From assembly GCA_004154925.1 (NCBI GenBank), contig QJNS01000073.1, positions 248,001 to 312,000 on the forward strand: DNA of 64,000 nucleotides, given 5' to 3'. Shown piece after piece: positions 63,087 to 64,000 of this stretch (position 1 is its first letter; the number at the start of each line of letters is the position of its first letter). The notes beneath the pieces are model-generated. The model was given only the letters and a program-made list of their open reading frames with translations, had not been told where the DNA came from and did not search any database. This DNA is from Monosporascus cannonballus (Eukaryota; Ascomycota; Sordariomycetes; Xylariales). Made by a program: the position numbers and the translations under genes.

Positions 63087-64000
63087 TGCAAGATAATGGA
63101 TAGCTGTGAGCTGGGTGAGGTGATCTCCGACCAGTCGTAAAGCAGATTCCAAGAAATAAATGTATTAGGTTACTTCCATCTAGCGTTTCCTATTAGCTGC
63201 CAGATGGTGGATTTATATTAATAAGTGGGTTAGTAATTAATCGGTAATTGATTAATTATTAACCTTATATTTATAAAGGTTATATTTTTATAATTATTTC
63301 CCTTTTTTAAATTATTAATTTCTAATAATATTATTATTAATTTAATATAATATATTTTATAAATTTAATTACGTATATTTGCCGATAATTTACTATTATA
63401 TTATATTATAAATAATTGCCGTAATAATTAATATATATTATATTGCGTAATTAATTATGTTTTGCCTAATTTGTTATTATAATTTGTATTTAAGTTTATT
63501 TTATTAGCTTTTTTTTTCTTTTTACGCCTATAATTTTATTCCTTTTATATACGCGTTTTGTTCGGTTTCCCGTTTTTTTTAATTTTATTTCGCCTTTTCC
63601 GTTTATTTTACGTATTATTTCCGTTTATTATATTTTTTTTCGTAAGAAATTTGAAAAAAAATAATATTTTAATATTAAGTAAAATTAAAGTTTCTTTTAA
63701 TGTTATTTTTTTATTACCGATAATAAAATAAATATTAATCATATTATAAATAATAATAAGTTATATTATACTTATATAATATAACGTTATTTCAATTATT
63801 ATATGGTTTATATTTAACTTTCGGATATTTTAAATTACGTTATAGCTAATTATTATTATTAGATTTTTCTTATAATAAATAATTATTTTTAATATTATTA
63901 ATATCGTTATTTAATTTTCGTTTAAATTCTAATCGTTTTTAAAGGTATTATTTAAATGATTTTTTAATTCGGTACCGATAATTAAGAATTAATTAACGAA
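63087..64000 (-). mobile_element. Second G1-family gypsy element (G1b), left end only
   Basis: A 206-bp LTR (63,087-63,292) aligned with both G1 LTRs, followed by interior that parallels 14,226-14,940 to the window edge, same minus orientation. It begins TGCAAGATAATGG where G1 has TGTAAG. The 5 bp before it are CTCTA; the other side is outside the window. Confidence 0.9.

Larger units (their letters stand above)
13020..64000. repeat. RIP-degenerate AT-rich isochore
   Basis: From about 13,020 the sequence changes within tens of bases from balanced to extremely AT-rich and stays so to the window end, apart from short islets. TpA is abundant while TpG and CpA are scarce; remaining C is mostly in CG or CC. 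Every coding relic that I can translate carries stops at former Gln, Trp and Arg codons and Asp-to-Asn, Cys-to-Tyr or Gly-to-Arg/Lys type changes. This pattern is established for repeat-induced point mutation. Dinucleotide indices were judged by eye, not computed. Confidence 0.9.

Noticed and set aside
13020..64000. Giant cargo-carrying mobile element such as a Starship
   Set aside because: No tyrosine-recombinase captain relic or host-like cargo gene is visible; nested LTR and Tc1 elements explain most of the block.
1..64000. CRISPR array, rRNA or tRNA genes
   Set aside because: No regular spacer-repeat arrays, no rRNA core sequence and no convincing tRNA A/B boxes with cloverleaf were found on either strand.

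Overview
The window is nuclear DNA of a filamentous ascomycete. Fungal introns, a Tom22, a long-tailed Nha1-type antiporter and a scytalone dehydratase point to Pezizomycotina, probably Sordariomycetes (inferred from protein flavour only). It has two compartments. About 1-12,860 is base-balanced DNA with genes. From about 13,020 to the end it is extremely AT-rich, TpA-rich and TpG/CpA-poor. Every recognisable coding relic there is full of stop codons explained by C-to-T and G-to-A changes on both strands, the signature of repeat-induced point mutation (RIP).

Gene compartment, all on the minus strand: tom22 (611-1223, three exons, 154 aa); an Nha1-type alkali-cation/H+ antiporter (1975-5018, two exons, 993 aa); a gene-free stretch; a scytalone dehydratase (8067-8775, three exons, 197 aa, active-site residues intact); and a Zn2Cys6/MHR-type transcription factor (10,181-about 12,135) that looks decayed, with a frameshift and an incomplete zinc cluster.

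Repeat compartment: it reads as a nest of transposons in which I could place most boundaries from LTRs, TIRs and target-site duplications (TSDs). (1) Copia element C1 starts at 12,864. (2) A Tc1/mariner element (12,944-21,723) lies inside the C1 5' LTR at a TA. (3) Ty3/gypsy element G1 (14,020-21,398, minus) lies inside that Tc1 transposase gene. (4) C1 resumes at 21,724 with the rest of its LTR, an initiator-tRNA-type primer site, gag and integrase relics. (5) Gypsy element G2 (25,731-43,739, minus) splits C1 between integrase and RT. G2 is itself split in its RT by copia element C2 (31,883-37,979, TSD TTAAC) and by a solo LTR of its own family (38,326-38,609). (6) C1 resumes with RT/RNase H (43,740-about 45,240), then a GC-rich islet, then copia element C3 (45,983-51,458). 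(7) 51,459-62,968 holds relics I cannot fully assign, including a minus-strand RecQ-like helicase. (8) A second C1-family LTR (62,969-63,086) carries the empty Tc1 target site and is cut by a second G1-family element (63,087 to the window edge).

No intact transposon protein survives, so the AT-rich part is probably silent heterochromatin. No rRNA, tRNA or CRISPR array was recognised. The strongest observations are the multi-level insertion history readable from TSDs, including an empty-site/filled-site pair, and the islets that escaped RIP.
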